Part shown: one piece after another, positions 46,601 through 57,912 of the stretch
Layout: each line of letters opens with the position of its first letter
Numbering within the stretch: the stretch's first letter is position 1
NCBI GenBank assembly: GCA_034190875.2
Contig: CM067357.1
Span: forward strand, 2,826,797-2,890,796
DNA length: 64,000 nt
Reading direction: 5' to 3'
From: Urechis unicinctus
Taxonomy: Eukaryota; Annelida; Polychaeta; Xenopneusta; Urechidae
Made by a program: the position numbers and the translations under genes
The notes under the pieces: generated by a model
What the model was told of the DNA's origin: nothing
Databases searched by the model: none
The model's input: the letters and a program-made list of their open reading frames with translations, nothing else

Positions 46601-49169
46601 AAACGATTGAAAACTTTGAGGTAGTCTAGACAGAAAAATGAAACTACATAAAATATGAGTATACATTCACACATTGGGATAACTTGGTGGAAAGAAACTG
46701 CAATTTTAAATGCTTTTTAAGTGTGCTTGAGCTGACACTTAAGGGATAGGTTATCTCTAAAGACAGGTGTGTATTTGCTATACTAATAATGTACAACATC
46801 TGTGATGAAAAGACATTCTGACAGTTCCACTTCAAGATTGCATAAGTTTTACAACAAGGAAAAGCAGCTGCATGAAGATTTGCCTCTAGGTTTGATGGCT
46901 GGCACTAAATTCCCCTAAAACTGATGCTTTCCCTCTCGCACCATTGCTGAGGTCAGAGTTGCTGAGCCTGTGGATATAGAGGCAGGGTTTATGAGCAGGA
47001 CAGGTGCTGATTGGATTCTGATTGGCTTCACCTGGTCATAAAGTAAGCTCCATCGATGCTGCTAGGACCCTACACATCCTCTCTACCCCAGAGTCTGTGC
47101 AGGTGGCTTGCTCTGTACCCATTACAATTGGACATGTTAAATTGCCCTGTGTTCTGTGGCCCCAGAATGGCTATAAAAGTCACATGGGTGATCAATTGTG
47201 ACGTTTACGCCAGCAGATGGCTCATGGTGCTAGAGACTCCTCTAGAGCAGTTTGTCTCTGATAACAGATTTGTTGTCTGCCTAAGTGGTTATGTTTCTTC
47301 TCTAAATCCCAGCTGCTGCTGCTTAACATATGCTATTAAGGCCACAAAAGCAGGAAGCCAGATGCTTGTTAAGGAGCTGGGTGTGTGTCGATGAGGATGG
47401 AAAGAGAGGCTTTAGCCACTGACAGGATGGAAAGAGAGGCTAAAGACACTGACAGGATGGAAAGAGAGATGATAGCCACTGACAGGATGGAAAGAGAGGC
47501 TAAAGACACTGATAGGATGGAAAGAGAGATGATAGCCACTGACAGGATGGAAAGAGAGGCTTTAGCCACTGACAGGATGGAAAGAGAGGCTAAAGACACT
47601 GACAGGATGGAAAGAGAGATGATAGCCACTGACAGGATGGAAAGAGAGGCTAAAGACACTGACAGGATGGAAAGAGAGATGATAGCCACTGACAGGATGG
47701 AAAGAGAGGCTTTAGCCACTGACAGGATGGAAAGAGAGGCTAAAGACACTGACAGGATGGAAAGAGAGATGATAGCCACTGACAGGATGGAAACATAGGC
47801 TATAGCCACTGACAGGATAGAAGGAGAGGCTATAGCCATTGACAGGATGGAAAGAGATGCATTGTCACTTAATAGCACCTGATGCCACTTTGTCACTTAA
47901 TGTCACCTGATGCCACTGTCACTTAATGTCACCTGGTGCCACCTTGTCACCCAATGCCACTTTGTCACTTAATGTCACCAGACAGAAGACCGAACTCACC
48001 TGCTACTCAACGACTTCCTTTCCACATGGTACATTTCAGAGGCCAGAAACATTTCCACAGTGCCCCCGCCAAAGTAGGTCTTCTTCAACAGATGCCCAGT
48101 GCTATTCCTCACAATCAGAGCACCTGTGAAAAACACCTGCATTAATTACCAAGAACACACATGACACTGAATTGTGAACATGATAAAAGCACAAATACAT
48201 TTAATTTTGAGGTCAACATATTGTACCGGTTGAATTATCTTACCAAGCCCAGTTGGGAACCCAAACATTTTGTAGAAAGACACAGGCACAAAATCAGGCT
48301 GAACAGATGAAAGATTGAGTCTGGATGTCGTCACAAATGAGGCAGCATCTAACAGGACAAACCAGTCGTGCCCTTCCTTAACAGACTTCATCTCGTTGAT
48401 CCACCTTAAAGGGTATCTACAACCGCTAAAGTTGCTCTGTGCAGGATAAGCAAATAGAGCCCTGCTTTCCTTACGACAAGAGTTTTGGCAACCACATTCA
48501 ATTTTAGAATCTGATAGACCGTCCCGGACCACACTGGGATCAACACAGTGGACTGCAATATTCCTAGCGTTCAGCGACTCCCGCATTCCGATCACAGATG
48601 TGTGGTTGTCAGTGAGGTAAACAAAGCAGCCATGTTTGTTTAGGACGTCGTCATCATTAGTGAATTGGAAGCAGTCGGCGATGAGTTTAAGTGAAGCTGT
48701 AGATCCACTGGTGAATATGACGGAGTACTCATCATGTGTGGTGTTGAAATGTCTGAGAATCCTGTAACAGCATCAGTTTAACTTCTACAAGAAAACATAC
48801 ATACCATCATCTCAAAATAACAATAGATTTCTATCAAACAATGATGTTTAAATTTGTTAAAAGGCTTGCAGTCAGAATTTCTTGGGGTAAAATGCAACTG
48901 TGCCGGAACAAATTGGCAGCAAAATACACTTTCACTAAAACAAATGTTGTCATTTATGTTAATCAACTTCATTTACTATCATATCAATATAAAAAAACTC
49001 TCGGATGATGACCTGTATCTGATTTGCTCGATGAGGTCTGATGTAAGCTGACTAGAAATGTTTCCACTGTGTGGGTTTCCATAAATGTTGCTGGATAAAT
49101 CATTGAAGTAGTTGCGCAGTTGACTCTCTGCGTATAGAGTTGCCCCTGCATGATCGAGATATACCGTAT
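37699..49169 (-). CDS. MOCOS: Molybdenum cofactor sulfurase, 13 exons, first coding exon not found
   Basis: By family this enzyme sulfurates the molybdenum cofactor of xanthine dehydrogenase and aldehyde oxidase. Minus-strand exons: 49,013-49,169, 48,244-48,761, 48,000-48,123, 44,526-44,602, 43,856-44,055, 43,484-43,600, 42,796-43,311, 39,582-39,735, 39,351-39,441, 38,833-39,062, 38,533-38,642, 38,147-38,251 and 37,699-37,824. They join in phase into 841 codons including stop (human 888). The N-terminal aminotransferase-V half has TVYLDHAGATLY, SGSTASLKLIA, YPAQSNFSG, LLDAASFV and the PLP-binding lysine in SFYKMFGFPTGLG (codon 48,269-48,271). The cysteine motif RTGCFCNLGACQ is on the 43,484-43,600 exon. 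The C-terminal MOSC half shows RIFIYPVKSC, RGLLHDREWMV, LSLANQSQYLL and GACDRCKMVC. About 40 N-terminal residues should lie upstream of 49,169. Two introns (44,056-44,525 and 37,825-38,146) are best explained as GC-AG. Confidence 0.94.
37837..37904. repeat. 34-bp tandem duplication next to the last MOCOS acceptor
   Basis: CATCACATACACTTAGTGGA followed by TGGGCTACTCACAG occurs twice in perfect tandem. It begins about 12 bp from the acceptor of the terminal exon, so it covers the likely branch-point region. Confidence 0.95.
39740..42590. other. Large MOCOS intron; small duplications only
   Basis: This intron runs from 42,795 to 39,736. It contains a duplication at about 40,492-40,562 (ATCAACGGGCGCACACAAGA), a 29-bp near-triplicate at 41,484-41,565 (CGCGGATCGCAGAGAACGAC) and a loose TCATCATCATC tract at about 42,285-42,312. 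Open frames on both strands show no similarity I recognise. Confidence 0.6.
41484..41565. repeat. 29-bp repeat, three copies
   Basis: GGATCGCAGAGAACGACACG followed by GGGCAACAC or GGGCAACGC occurs about three times, the last copy partial. Confidence 0.85.
42597..42745. repeat. 30-bp minisatellite near a MOCOS donor
   Basis: About five units of GATGTCTGGGGGTGGTATAA followed by AAAGAACCTA. On the minus strand they begin about 50 bp after the donor of the 42,796-43,311 exon. Confidence 0.92.
44140..44402. repeat. 20-bp minisatellite in a MOCOS intron
   Basis: Units of GACACAGGGCCCTGGGTAGA, about 13 copies, fill more than half of the 470-bp intron between the exons at 44,526-44,602 and 43,856-44,055. 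The GGGCCC core is palindromic. Confidence 0.95.
45030..45790. repeat. 21-bp minisatellite, about 36 copies
   Basis: Units of CCGTAATGTACATACAGACG plus G or CCGAAATGTACGTACAGACG plus G repeat in the large MOCOS intron (44,603-47,999). The 21-bp length leaves long frames open on both strands (200-260 codons), all repeat artefacts. Confidence 0.95.
45795..47380. other. MOCOS intron sequence, no feature seen
   Basis: AT-rich intron sequence between the 21-bp and 30-bp arrays. Short open frames have no recognisable similarity. Confidence 0.5.
47390..47860. repeat. 30-bp minisatellite with a 150-bp higher-order repeat
   Basis: About 16 units of GATGGAAAGAGAGGCTTTAG followed by CCACTGACAG. Three variants follow the order A (GGCTTTAGCCACT), B (GGCTAAAGACACT), C (ATGATAGCCACT), B, C, and that five-unit block occurs twice in full, with a third copy breaking off after A-B-C. 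Confidence 0.95.
47862..47985. repeat. Degenerate CACTTTGTCACTTAATG repeats beside a MOCOS donor
   Basis: About five imperfect copies of GCCACTTTGTCACTTAATGT followed by CACCTGAT lie between the 30-bp array and the donor at 47,999. On the minus strand they start about 20 bp inside the intron. Confidence 0.8.
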
Positions 49170-49199
49170 CTTCACAGAAACACACTCTTTAGTTAATCT

Positions 49200-51225
49200 A
49201 AAAATAACACCTGAAAATAACTTATTTCATTCAATGTCTTCCATAATTTCCATGTTGTTTTTTTTTTCAAGAACAGATAAAGAAAATATTAGAAACTTAA
49301 TTAGAATTAGTGTTCAACAGCATTACAGGTAAATGAAATAATGGTCTCAGTTGTTTTAGAGGCCACTTATTTTGGTCATTGAATTATTTAACAACATACT
49401 GGACATAACTGCCAGTGACGTTAAGTCAGGCCTGTATATAGAGCTACAACGTGACGTCAAATCACTGATAATGGCCCAAACTGGCTCCTGAACACCTTTT
49501 CGCTGTAGCATTCTAGTCATGTCTGGGAGGTAATATCTCAGGAACCATGATGAGAATGAAAATCAATTGTAATCGAATGACGAGGGCTACAACATATAGG
49601 TGATTCATAAGTTAGAATCATTTGCAAAGACAAAATACAAAGTGTCAAAAATTGTTATTTTGTGTAGCCATGTTACAGTGACCCCTGTTGTTGGAGCCTG
49701 CCTTGCTATTTTCATTCCTTTTTGCCGGAGCAACGGGGGATGGGATTATGATGACATCACTTTGTTGGCCTATTTAAAGCCATGCCACAAGTGGAGGACA
49801 GACATACTTTCACATATTGGAACATCCAATGCCACTCCTACTTAAACCATCACGGGTCAGCCTTACCAGCCTTACCCTTACCACTTACACACAAATCTCA
49901 TTGTCTCATTAATATTTGGAGCTACTCTTCCTAATCTTTGGCATGTTAGCTGACGACCACGATATGTACTGTTTAGATAGCGCTTTCTTGTGAGTTAAGT
50001 GAATAGGGTGACCTGATAGAAAGTTTTATGATGCGTTTGTGTACAATGAAGAGAATATGTAGGGACATGGTCGGAATTCGACCTATAAGAGAATAGTAGT
50101 ACTAGTAGTCCGCACTTGTTTAAATACATAAACAGTGGGCATCATAATGTGATATATTTGCCCATTTGTTGGTTATTGTGACAACATTTTGAGAAAGACA
50201 ATGGGCCACAGAGTTCATATTGCTCTAACGTAAAAGTGAAACCCCGTTGAATGATCCAACATGGTTAACCAGTTTCACTTCTTCAGAGGGTCAGTACTGG
50301 ATTTGATGCAAATATTTAAATTCAAACCAAATGCTTCCTCCGGAAAGACATATCGACTAAATTACCTTTCAAGCGACCAAATTCTTCAGTTCTTTTCCCC
50401 GAGAGGACAGTGTTGCGTTGAAAGAATTCATCAGAAAACATATCTACTGATGTATGACAAGAAAGACTGTCTCCGCTTGTTGATACCGACTCCATTTTGT
50501 CCAGGATGCTGGTGTCACGTGATCAACACTAGACCTGCTTCAACTTTGACCTCTATCTAATTTACATAATTATCCTTGCGCGCCTGGCGAAATTTATCAT
50601 TTCAAAACTTGTACTGCCAGTTATAACAAAAATAGTCTGAAATCAATACATATTAAAAGATAGATCGATTTGAGTAAAATTGATTATCATAATTTGAGGT
50701 TTTGGGAAAACTAACCGATGATTGATAGAACTACTTTTAGTGTGTTCTTTGCGAGCGGACACTAAGTTAACCGCCGATCTTGCTCTCTGCATGCCGATTT
50801 CTCCCGTTCACTCGCTATAAACCTACCAACCCCGTGCTGTGCGAATTATTTGTTCCCTGCGTTTGTTATACACCCCTTGAGATTGCACCCTGCTATATCC
50901 TAGTACCAGAACCTTCCTATCAAACACCAAGGTATGTCTGTCTTTTCTTATTTTGTAACCTGCTGTTTCAAGTAGCTTTGTAGAACCATAGGTACCTTCT
51001 GCATAGGGTGGTCGTAAATCTGCCTGCTTGCTTCCTCCCGATTCCCAGTCTCTCTCCATCCTAGCAAGCCTCTCCCCAACCTTGTGCACTTCTCCCTAAA
51101 ACACCCTACCCCCAACTTGGTAAGATCTTAAGCATGTACTTGGTGTTTTAATGCGTGTACGGGTGCGACATTGAATATTCAGCTGGCTGTGACGGTGGTG
51201 ATATTAGCGAGAGTCGTGCAGCATC
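49200..51225. other. Upstream of MOCOS; no gene recognised
   Basis: The first MOCOS exon and promoter should lie upstream of 49,169 but could not be pinned down. Open frames at 49.6-49.85 kb and 50.26-50.56 kb on the plus strand have no recognised similarity. Confidence 0.45.
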
Positions 51226-51230
51226 GTTAG

Positions 51231-51470
51231 GATAAGGCGCTAATTGATGGTGATGCAGCAGCCGCGGTCCTTCTTTTCTCGGGAGATGGGCCCTGCGACG
51301 AGATTGCGCAACAATTGGCTTGGCGCCTGGGCTTTATGGAAACCATTAGACGTAGTAATGCCCAGTTAATGCGACTAACTAGAAATAGCAATTCGTGCAA
51401 ATATGCACCTAGTTTGATGCCACATAGCGTGAATGATGTTGATATAATTTACTTAGTTTCGTTAAGATGA
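51231..51470 (+). CDS. Uncharacterised 79-residue ORF or exon fragment without ATG
   Basis: The frame is open from a TAG at 51,228 to a TGA at 51,468. It includes AAAVLLFSGDGPCDEIAQQL and AWRLGFMETIRRSNAQLMRL, which has a helix-like composition and no repeats. I do not recognise it. It could be an exon, an old retroelement fragment or chance. Confidence 0.2.
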   Translation, partial: DKALIDGDAAAAVLLFSGDGPCDEIAQQLAWRLGFMETIRRSNAQLMRLTRNSNSCKYAPSLMPHSVNDVDIIYLVSLR

Positions 51471-53355
51471 TATTGAGGCGCTCAGATTTCATTTCATTTT
51501 CTGCTTTAAAAAAAAACTCTTGCCCTTATGTTAGAAGTAATGTAGTCTCGAGTAGAGACCAATATGGCGGACCGAGCGGCTCATGTCTGTCGGCGTGAAC
51601 TTTGAGACTCTTATCAGTTCATAATTTCACCACCCCGCTTATCATAGCAGAGTGTCCTAGCGCCTTCGACGCTGATAGCGCACCGAGTAAGAATAGAAGC
51701 TGCGCTTGGTGGTATATTATGTCGTAACTTACCTGTTTCTGTCAGGCTTCAGGTCCCGCCGTTTAATGCTATGGGGACTGGAATTAACTTCCTAAATACA
51801 CACAGTGTGTAAAATAGAATATTTAGTCGTGAAATGATTAAACCCACTCCTTAATAAGACATTTCATATGTATATATATTTATCGAAGTTTCTTATTGGC
51901 CGTGTGTATGTTTGTGTGTGTGTGAGTGTATGTGTGTGTGCTAGTGCGTCTGGGTGTGCGTACGCGCCTGTGTACGCGCGGACCTCGCCGCGTCCCTCTG
52001 ATATTTTGCTGTATCATTGTTAACCCCGCGGCTTCCGGTGAATGCTGTAGATATTATACATGGTATTTCGTTCACCCCTGATCAAACCCAAACACAACCA
52101 TTTCATTCTGCTTAGATGTGTATTATGTTGAAGTATGTTTCAACTACGGTCACTTCCCCCTTAATAAACCTTCGCTGCCATACCCATACCCAGCAAACTT
52201 AGGCCTTATGTGTTTTGATTCGCTCCCTCGTGCGCAACACTTGCCTCAGCACTGATAAGACGAGGGGTCGTATCAAAATTCTAACGCCTGTGTCGCAGAT
52301 ATCGTTGGCCTATCCATGTGTTGTAGCGTCCATGCACAGATCCCCGTTTCCGGTTTGCAATCACCCCCCTACTTTACTTCCCCCCTTATATATGATTTTC
52401 ACGTGACCCAGTGTCACAAAAACGCGTTATTTCCCTTTCAACTGATCCCCGTCTACCAAACACACTACCTTGCCTCCTAGCATATACAACCTTGCCATTC
52501 TACCTCTTTAACCAAACTGCACTTCCTCTGAGCGGCGGAAACACAGAAGACTGATCTCTACGCGGACCACCGACTGCCAATCACGAGGCTTCTAGTACGG
52601 AATGAAAATCGGGAAGATTCGTTTACTGAAAATAAACACCCAAAAAGTGTGATATTTGTGAATGGAACCGTTTAGCTGCCGGCCACAGACACGTGACATG
52701 GATTATTATCCAGGCGGAGATTGGTTTTTGTGTCTATGATTCAGTGAAATGAAGATGTTTAGCTGTGTAAGCATCACGCAGTGGACAAGATGCCTGAAAA
52801 CAATAAAAGGAAGTGCGTTATTTTCCTGTTGATGCGCTCCGTGCATATTGGATTACACCTTGTACAGGTAGCCTCGAAATGGCAAAGGTCGCCGGAGGAA
52901 TTCATCACTCCCTCGCCTCGCCTACAGCTCCTGTTGGTGGTCTTCCCCGGCATGGAACTGTCAATCTCCGCCATCGAGGGCTCACGTCTCTTGGTGCAGC
53001 TGCAGCTGCCGCTGCTGCCGCCGCACTCAGCATCCCAAGAACTCGCTCAAGATGCACAGTGTTGATGATGTACGCTGTATGTTGGGATTGTGAAGCAGGC
53101 GGCCTCTCCTGTGCCTCGCCTCTGCTCGCGGTTCGTCTGGTGCCTGCCATCTCCATACCCAGGTAGCTGTAGGTCGCTTGTGTGTGTAGTGTTGTATGAC
53201 TATGCCAGGAGGATGTGGGCACAGGATTGTTGAGGATTTAACGCATGTCGGCTTGCTCATATCTCATATACCGTAGATGCGCAGTTGTGGATGAAATGCT
53301 TTGTCGATAACTTAGGGATGTCGTGGGTGGAGTGGGAGGGGGCTGTGTGTGTAGG
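51471..53355. other. No gene recognised; GT-rich tract and CTG/CCG-rich patch
   Basis: A short TG-rich tract is at 51,905-51,945. At 52,990-53,030 an interrupted GCTGCAGCTGCCGCTGCTGC stretch reads as poly-alanine in one frame of each strand. Flanking splice sites and similarity are lacking. Confidence 0.5.
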
Positions 53356-53359
53356 GTAG

Positions 53360-53382
53360 GGGGGGGGGGGGGGGGGTGGGGG
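53360..53382. repeat. Poly-G run
   Basis: An almost uninterrupted run of about 20 G within a G-rich stretch. Further C or G runs are at 56,156-56,180, 57,876-57,890, 58,863-58,880 and 59,883-59,899. Confidence 0.95.
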
Positions 53383-53775
53383 TGGTAGGGCGTGGTTATG
53401 TCTGGTTGTGAGAGCATGAGAAGGTAGTTTATCTGATAAGAGGTCAGAGTATTACTTGGAAACCGACAATGACGATAACGTGATCGGCCTGAAGCAGACG
53501 GTACAACACGCGGGGTTTCCCGCGCAAGGTTCCCCCCTCGATTTGACCTATAACGCCAAACCTCATTAACCATGTTATTCCACACAGTACAATGCAATCA
53601 AATAATGAATGTTCCTCGTGAATTTGAATTAAGCGAGAGTTATCATCGTTCGGTCTGGCCTATTTGCTTAATATGTCAGTACAAAGGTCACCCATGACGC
53701 GGACAGTTGCGCGGCTAGAAACAAGCGATAATTCGAAATGCAGGGTTCTCTTGAAATTCAACCAATCTCGGCGTT

Positions 53776-54343
53776 TTAAAGAGACTGTTCAGCCCCAAAT
53801 TTGTAACGAAGTTACCTAGCAAGCTGCTTGGCAACCGCAGCTTGGAAACCAAAAGTTTTAAGTTTACAGACTTTCAGTCGCTACGCGGCGCTGCGGTCTC
53901 ATAAAATAGATCCTTACTTTGGCTGTTGCCATTTATGTTGTCGGAAATTACCCTTCCTGTCTGTCGGTCTAATTTGTGCGCAATGATGCCCGCAACTTTA
54001 ATGAGTGAAGATTTGATGAAATCTACATTTTGTAACCAAAACGGAAGTATACACATCGATAGCGAGGTAAATATAAAGCGCGTAATGATGAACAGCTAAC
54101 ATTCGTGTGGTTCATGGTTTAAGGGAGACACAGTTTTCGATGGAAAGACACAACTAAATAAAACAGATTTCCACAGTTCTTCATGAATATTTCCAGTCAA
54201 ATAATAATGTTGAAAATTTAGCAACGTGATTTTCGATCAAGTAAACTTAGCGGCGCAAATTAAAAGATGGCATTATTTACGTCTGGGTTAAACGTAGTTA
54301 TGTATCAACAAAATGATCCCTGGGAGCCAAATATGGGGCTGAA
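53776..54343. mobile_element. Candidate piggyBac-like MITE, copy B (inverted relative to copy A)
   Basis: It starts TTAA-AGAGACTGTTCAGCCCC. Read on the minus strand it follows copy A (13,432-13,935) from end to end: CAGCCCCATATTTGG with GGGATCATTTTGTT, CATGAACCACACGAATGTTA, and CTTTTGGTTTCCAAG with GCAGCTTGC. The other end (GGGGCTGAA) has lost its outer bases. No transposase ORF is visible. Confidence 0.78.
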
Positions 54344-54634
54344 ACGCGGAGGGGATTGTTGTTATGGTGCGTGTGGACATCCGGAAGCGGAATGCTGAAC
54401 CGCTCAAGTAGATACCGGTTTACTACCGTGTAAGCAATGTCAACCGTCTCCCACATAATCCAAATTAAGTTGTCCCTCTCCAAAACAATAATTAAATATA
54501 CAGTGGTTAGGTTTTAATTTAGTGCTATGGTGCACGTTCATTCTAAGAAATTTCCGATAGTTTCGTCATTATTAAGTTTAATCTGTAAATGTTACCAGTA
54601 ACATGCCTCAAAAACCCTCACGCTATCATTTTGG

Positions 54635-54970
54635 GCAAAGGGTCCTAATAGGTCCCTGTCACAAGAAAACCCACCATACGGGGTCCTAATTGTTCCCTGT
54701 CACAAGAAAACCCACCATACGGGGTCCTAATTGTTCCCTGTCACAAGAAAACCCACCATACGGGGTCCTAATTGTTCCCTGTCACAAGAAAACCCACCAT
54801 ACGGGTTCCTATTTGTTTCCTGTCACCAGAAACATCCCCACAAGGAATCCTAATAGGTCCCTGTGACCAGAAACACCCTCCATAAGGGGTCCCAATTTGT
54901 GTATGTCATCAGAAACACCTCCAATAAGGGGTCCTAATTGGTCCCTGTCACCAGAAGCACCCCCCAAAAG
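54635..54970. repeat. About 41-bp minisatellite
   Basis: Eight to nine units of GGGGTCCTAATTGTTCCCTG followed by TCACAAGAAAACCCACCATA. The central copies are nearly identical and the outer ones have diverged. Confidence 0.93.
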
Positions 54971-55555
54971 TTGTCAATTAATTACGAACTTATTTTGTAG
55001 ACGAATGCCCCTACTAACTTAAGTTTGCATCAACGAGAAATATTCATGTTAAATTTGTTCCGGAAGTTGAGAATCTGCTGCTTACAGTAGCAGAAGTGAC
55101 ATTGACAGCCGCCCAATGTTTACCAAACACTGCTGTGCTCGGCACCTGTCGCCAGCAGCTGATGGCGTGCCAAAGTAAGTCTCTACATCAATCGCTGTTT
55201 GTACTGCATTCTCATCTGGTGTGGTGTCATGCTCACTGCTTCACAGCACAGGTGACGAACAATGCATTCCTCATGAATATTCATCTGACAAATCTTTGTC
55301 TCATTTATAACAGAATGTCAGCTTGACTTAAGCTCATTCATGTTGCAGATGCACTTGGTTATATGAAGGAACGTGTGTAAATACGACAAATATTCCCGTA
55401 CAGTTGATTGTCCGGCGGAGTGATCTCGCTAGTGGGGGCTCTATTCACACTGGTACTCAACTCATTCTCACGCCCCATTAATTAGACACGTTACGAATAG
55501 ATAACTAAATGTATTAATATATACACCCATGTTAAATCAATATTAAAACTGATGT
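54971..55555. other. No confirmed gene; possible isolated exon
   Basis: At about 55,090-55,174 a stretch reads EVTLTAAQCLPNTAVLGTC and ends at a GTAAGT donor. It could be an exon of an unidentified gene, but nothing around it supports a gene model. Confidence 0.2.
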
Positions 55556-55559
55556 TACT

Positions 55560-55767
55560 TCCCCCTCGCCCCACATCCCCGTCCGCATCCCCCTCGCCCC
55601 ACACCCCCGCCCGCCTCCCCCTCGCCCCACATCCCCGTCCGCATCCCCCTCGCCCCACATCCCCGCCCGCCTCCCCCTCGCCCCACATCCCCGTCCGCAT
55701 CCCCCTCGCCCCACATCCCCGCCCGCCTCCCCCTCGCCCCACATCCCCGTCCGCATCCCCCTCGCTG
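55560..55767. repeat. 28-bp C-rich minisatellite
   Basis: Seven to eight units of CTCGCCCCACATCCCCGTCC followed by GCATCCCC, alternating with a CCCGCC[T]CC variant. Pro/Ser and Gly/Arg-rich open frames are artefacts. Confidence 0.95.
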
Positions 55768-55769
55768 AT

Positions 55770-57425
55770 GTTCTATCATTGGGAATCGACACAACAGCCA
55801 AACACACCGTCCCGGCACAATCTTTGTTTGCCAACTATTCAAAAGGGTAATTTCGACATCAAAGCGTATATTGGTTGAACCAAGATTTCTTGAAGAAACT
55901 ACCATCCGACATTCACGATACAAAGACAGTTGCTTAGATTGTGAGACAAATACGCTCTATATTAGGCGTCCGTTTGTGGTTTTTGTATTGAATATCAGCC
56001 AGGCCCGGCCGACATTATTTCCACCTGACTAAGGTTCCTGCCGTGAGCAGTATCTAATGTGCCATGTCTATATAACTGCTTCTCCAACGCAATGATTATT
56101 TGTGCACATCACATGAAAACGCCATCCCTTCCGACCAGCGAGTGACCTTCTTGTTTCCCCCCCCCCCTCCCCCCCCCCCCTCTCCCCCGGCCAGTACTAC
56201 ATACTCACCCATATCATATTAACAACGCTAGGCTGCTTCCTGGCGGCAGGTTGCCAGGCAACGTAATCTTGCTTGGTCTGCTTGTGCACCGATCATGCAA
56301 GGTAAGGCACCCCACGCGCCTGTCTCACGAACCTGGCTCCTATACCTGCGTAGTTACATTTGCTTTTGTCATTCGCACAAGAATAACTTTTTTCAGGTGA
56401 TAGGTTTTATATACAAGAGAGAAGTCTGATAAACAGTTTCATGTAATATCACCAAAAAACAACACCTCTCCATCTTCCATGGGGCCCTCGGGCTTGATGC
56501 ACCTCGATTACATCGCTCGACTTCTTCAACAGTTCAATTAAGTTCGAACGAGGACCCGAGCTCGGAGCAACGATAAACATCAGATAACAGCTGATAAATA
56601 CTGATAAATGACATCTGCTCTGTTTCTTAGTGAAACCCTATAAATTTATGAATTAATTCTTCAATTAGTAACTTCCTCCTGCACGTATTCCTCCTGTAGA
56701 GTGACTAGCTTGACACACTTAGAGCTTCTAACAAGAGCGCATACGCGCGGACGCATAAGTGAGCTCGATTCAAGTGATATGATGTGCGCTATCACATTGT
56801 AAACAGAACGTACACTCATGTGTCAGATTTCGCCCTTCAATTTAACGAGTTGGGGCTGTCGTCTGGTTGGGTTCGCTGCTGTTAGCAAGCTGTTGTCTGG
56901 CTGCGTATCCAGTGAACGTGTCGCTCCACTCACAATCACGCCCTGCCATTTCCAATGTGGTAACACGACGTACTTACATAATACTACTTATGAATATTTG
57001 ATTATCCTGCCTTGGTTTGTATTGACACATCGAGCAGTGACAGAACACATGTTATCGCTAATCCACATCCTTGACTTACCCATTAACTTTAATAATAACT
57101 TTTGGAATAGCAAGTAGAAACAAAATCTGAACATATTAAATATATCATCATTTATTTGTGGTGCTCATGAATTGCGACTGGCGGCAGAGGGCGCCCATTG
57201 GCAAGATACATGTTGTCAGTTGTAGTCAGGTGTAGTTGCTATGTAGTTTTGCCAGCTGCTGTCAAATGTAGAAAGTATCACAGACTGTGCTGGTATATAT
57301 TGTACATGCTTCTCGATCCCTATATTATCTTGAGGCTGATTTACAACATGACTGAATAGAATGAATATATCGAATACAATAACAAGAATTCCAGATAGCT
57401 GCTGCCTGTGTGAGTAGGATGATTA
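55770..57425. other. No gene recognised
   Basis: A poly-C run lies at 56,156-56,180. An open frame at 56,818-57,117 shows no similarity I recognise. No tRNA or inverted element was seen. Confidence 0.45.
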
Positions 57426-57481
57426 TTGTCAAAACACGTGAGTTATAAGAAACAGTTAAGCAAAATAGAGCCCCATATACA

Positions 57482-57815
57482 CTGCAACAGTGTGCTCAAA
57501 GGGAAGAACCCCATATACACTGCAACAGTGTGCTCAAAGGGAAGAACCCCATATACACTGCAACAGTGTGCTCAAAGGGAAGAACCCCATATACACTGCA
57601 ACAGTGTGCTCAAAGGGAAGAACCCCATATACACTGCAACAGTGTGCTCAAAGGGAAGAACCCCAGATACACTGCAACAGTGTGCTCAAAGGGAAGAACC
57701 CCAGATACACTGCAACAGTGTGCTCAAAGGGAAGAACCCCAGATACTCTGCAACAGTGTGCTCAAAGGGAAGAACCCCAGATACACTGCAACGGTGTGCT
57801 CAAAGGGAGGAAAAC
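57482..57815. repeat. 38-bp minisatellite with a palindromic core, nine copies
   Basis: Units of CACTGCAACAGTGTGCTCAA followed by AGGGAAGAACCCCATATA are nearly perfect; the variants are mostly ATATA versus AGATA. CACTG-CAA-CAGTG within each unit is an inverted repeat that could fold as a short hairpin. The array lies about 100 bp beyond the exon-like block at 57,913-58,154. Confidence 0.96.
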
Positions 57816-57912
57816 CTTCGCTGCTCAAATACAGAATGAATTGTTGTGATGAGTAAGCAGGTAACTGCTTCCTTCCCCCCCCCCCCTCCCACCACCCCCG
57901 CGCGCTGGCTAC

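Noticed and set aside
47385-47896. Repetitive ORFs (RMEREAKDTD and ILSVSLASLS peptides)
   Set aside because: They derive from the 30-bp array in a MOCOS intron.
52905-53222. Poly-alanine protein on either strand
   Set aside because: The run comes from an interrupted CTG/CCG tract. No splice structure or similarity supports a gene, and both strands read as poly-alanine.
55532-55923. Gly/Arg-rich protein
   Set aside because: It is a translation of the 28-bp C-rich minisatellite.
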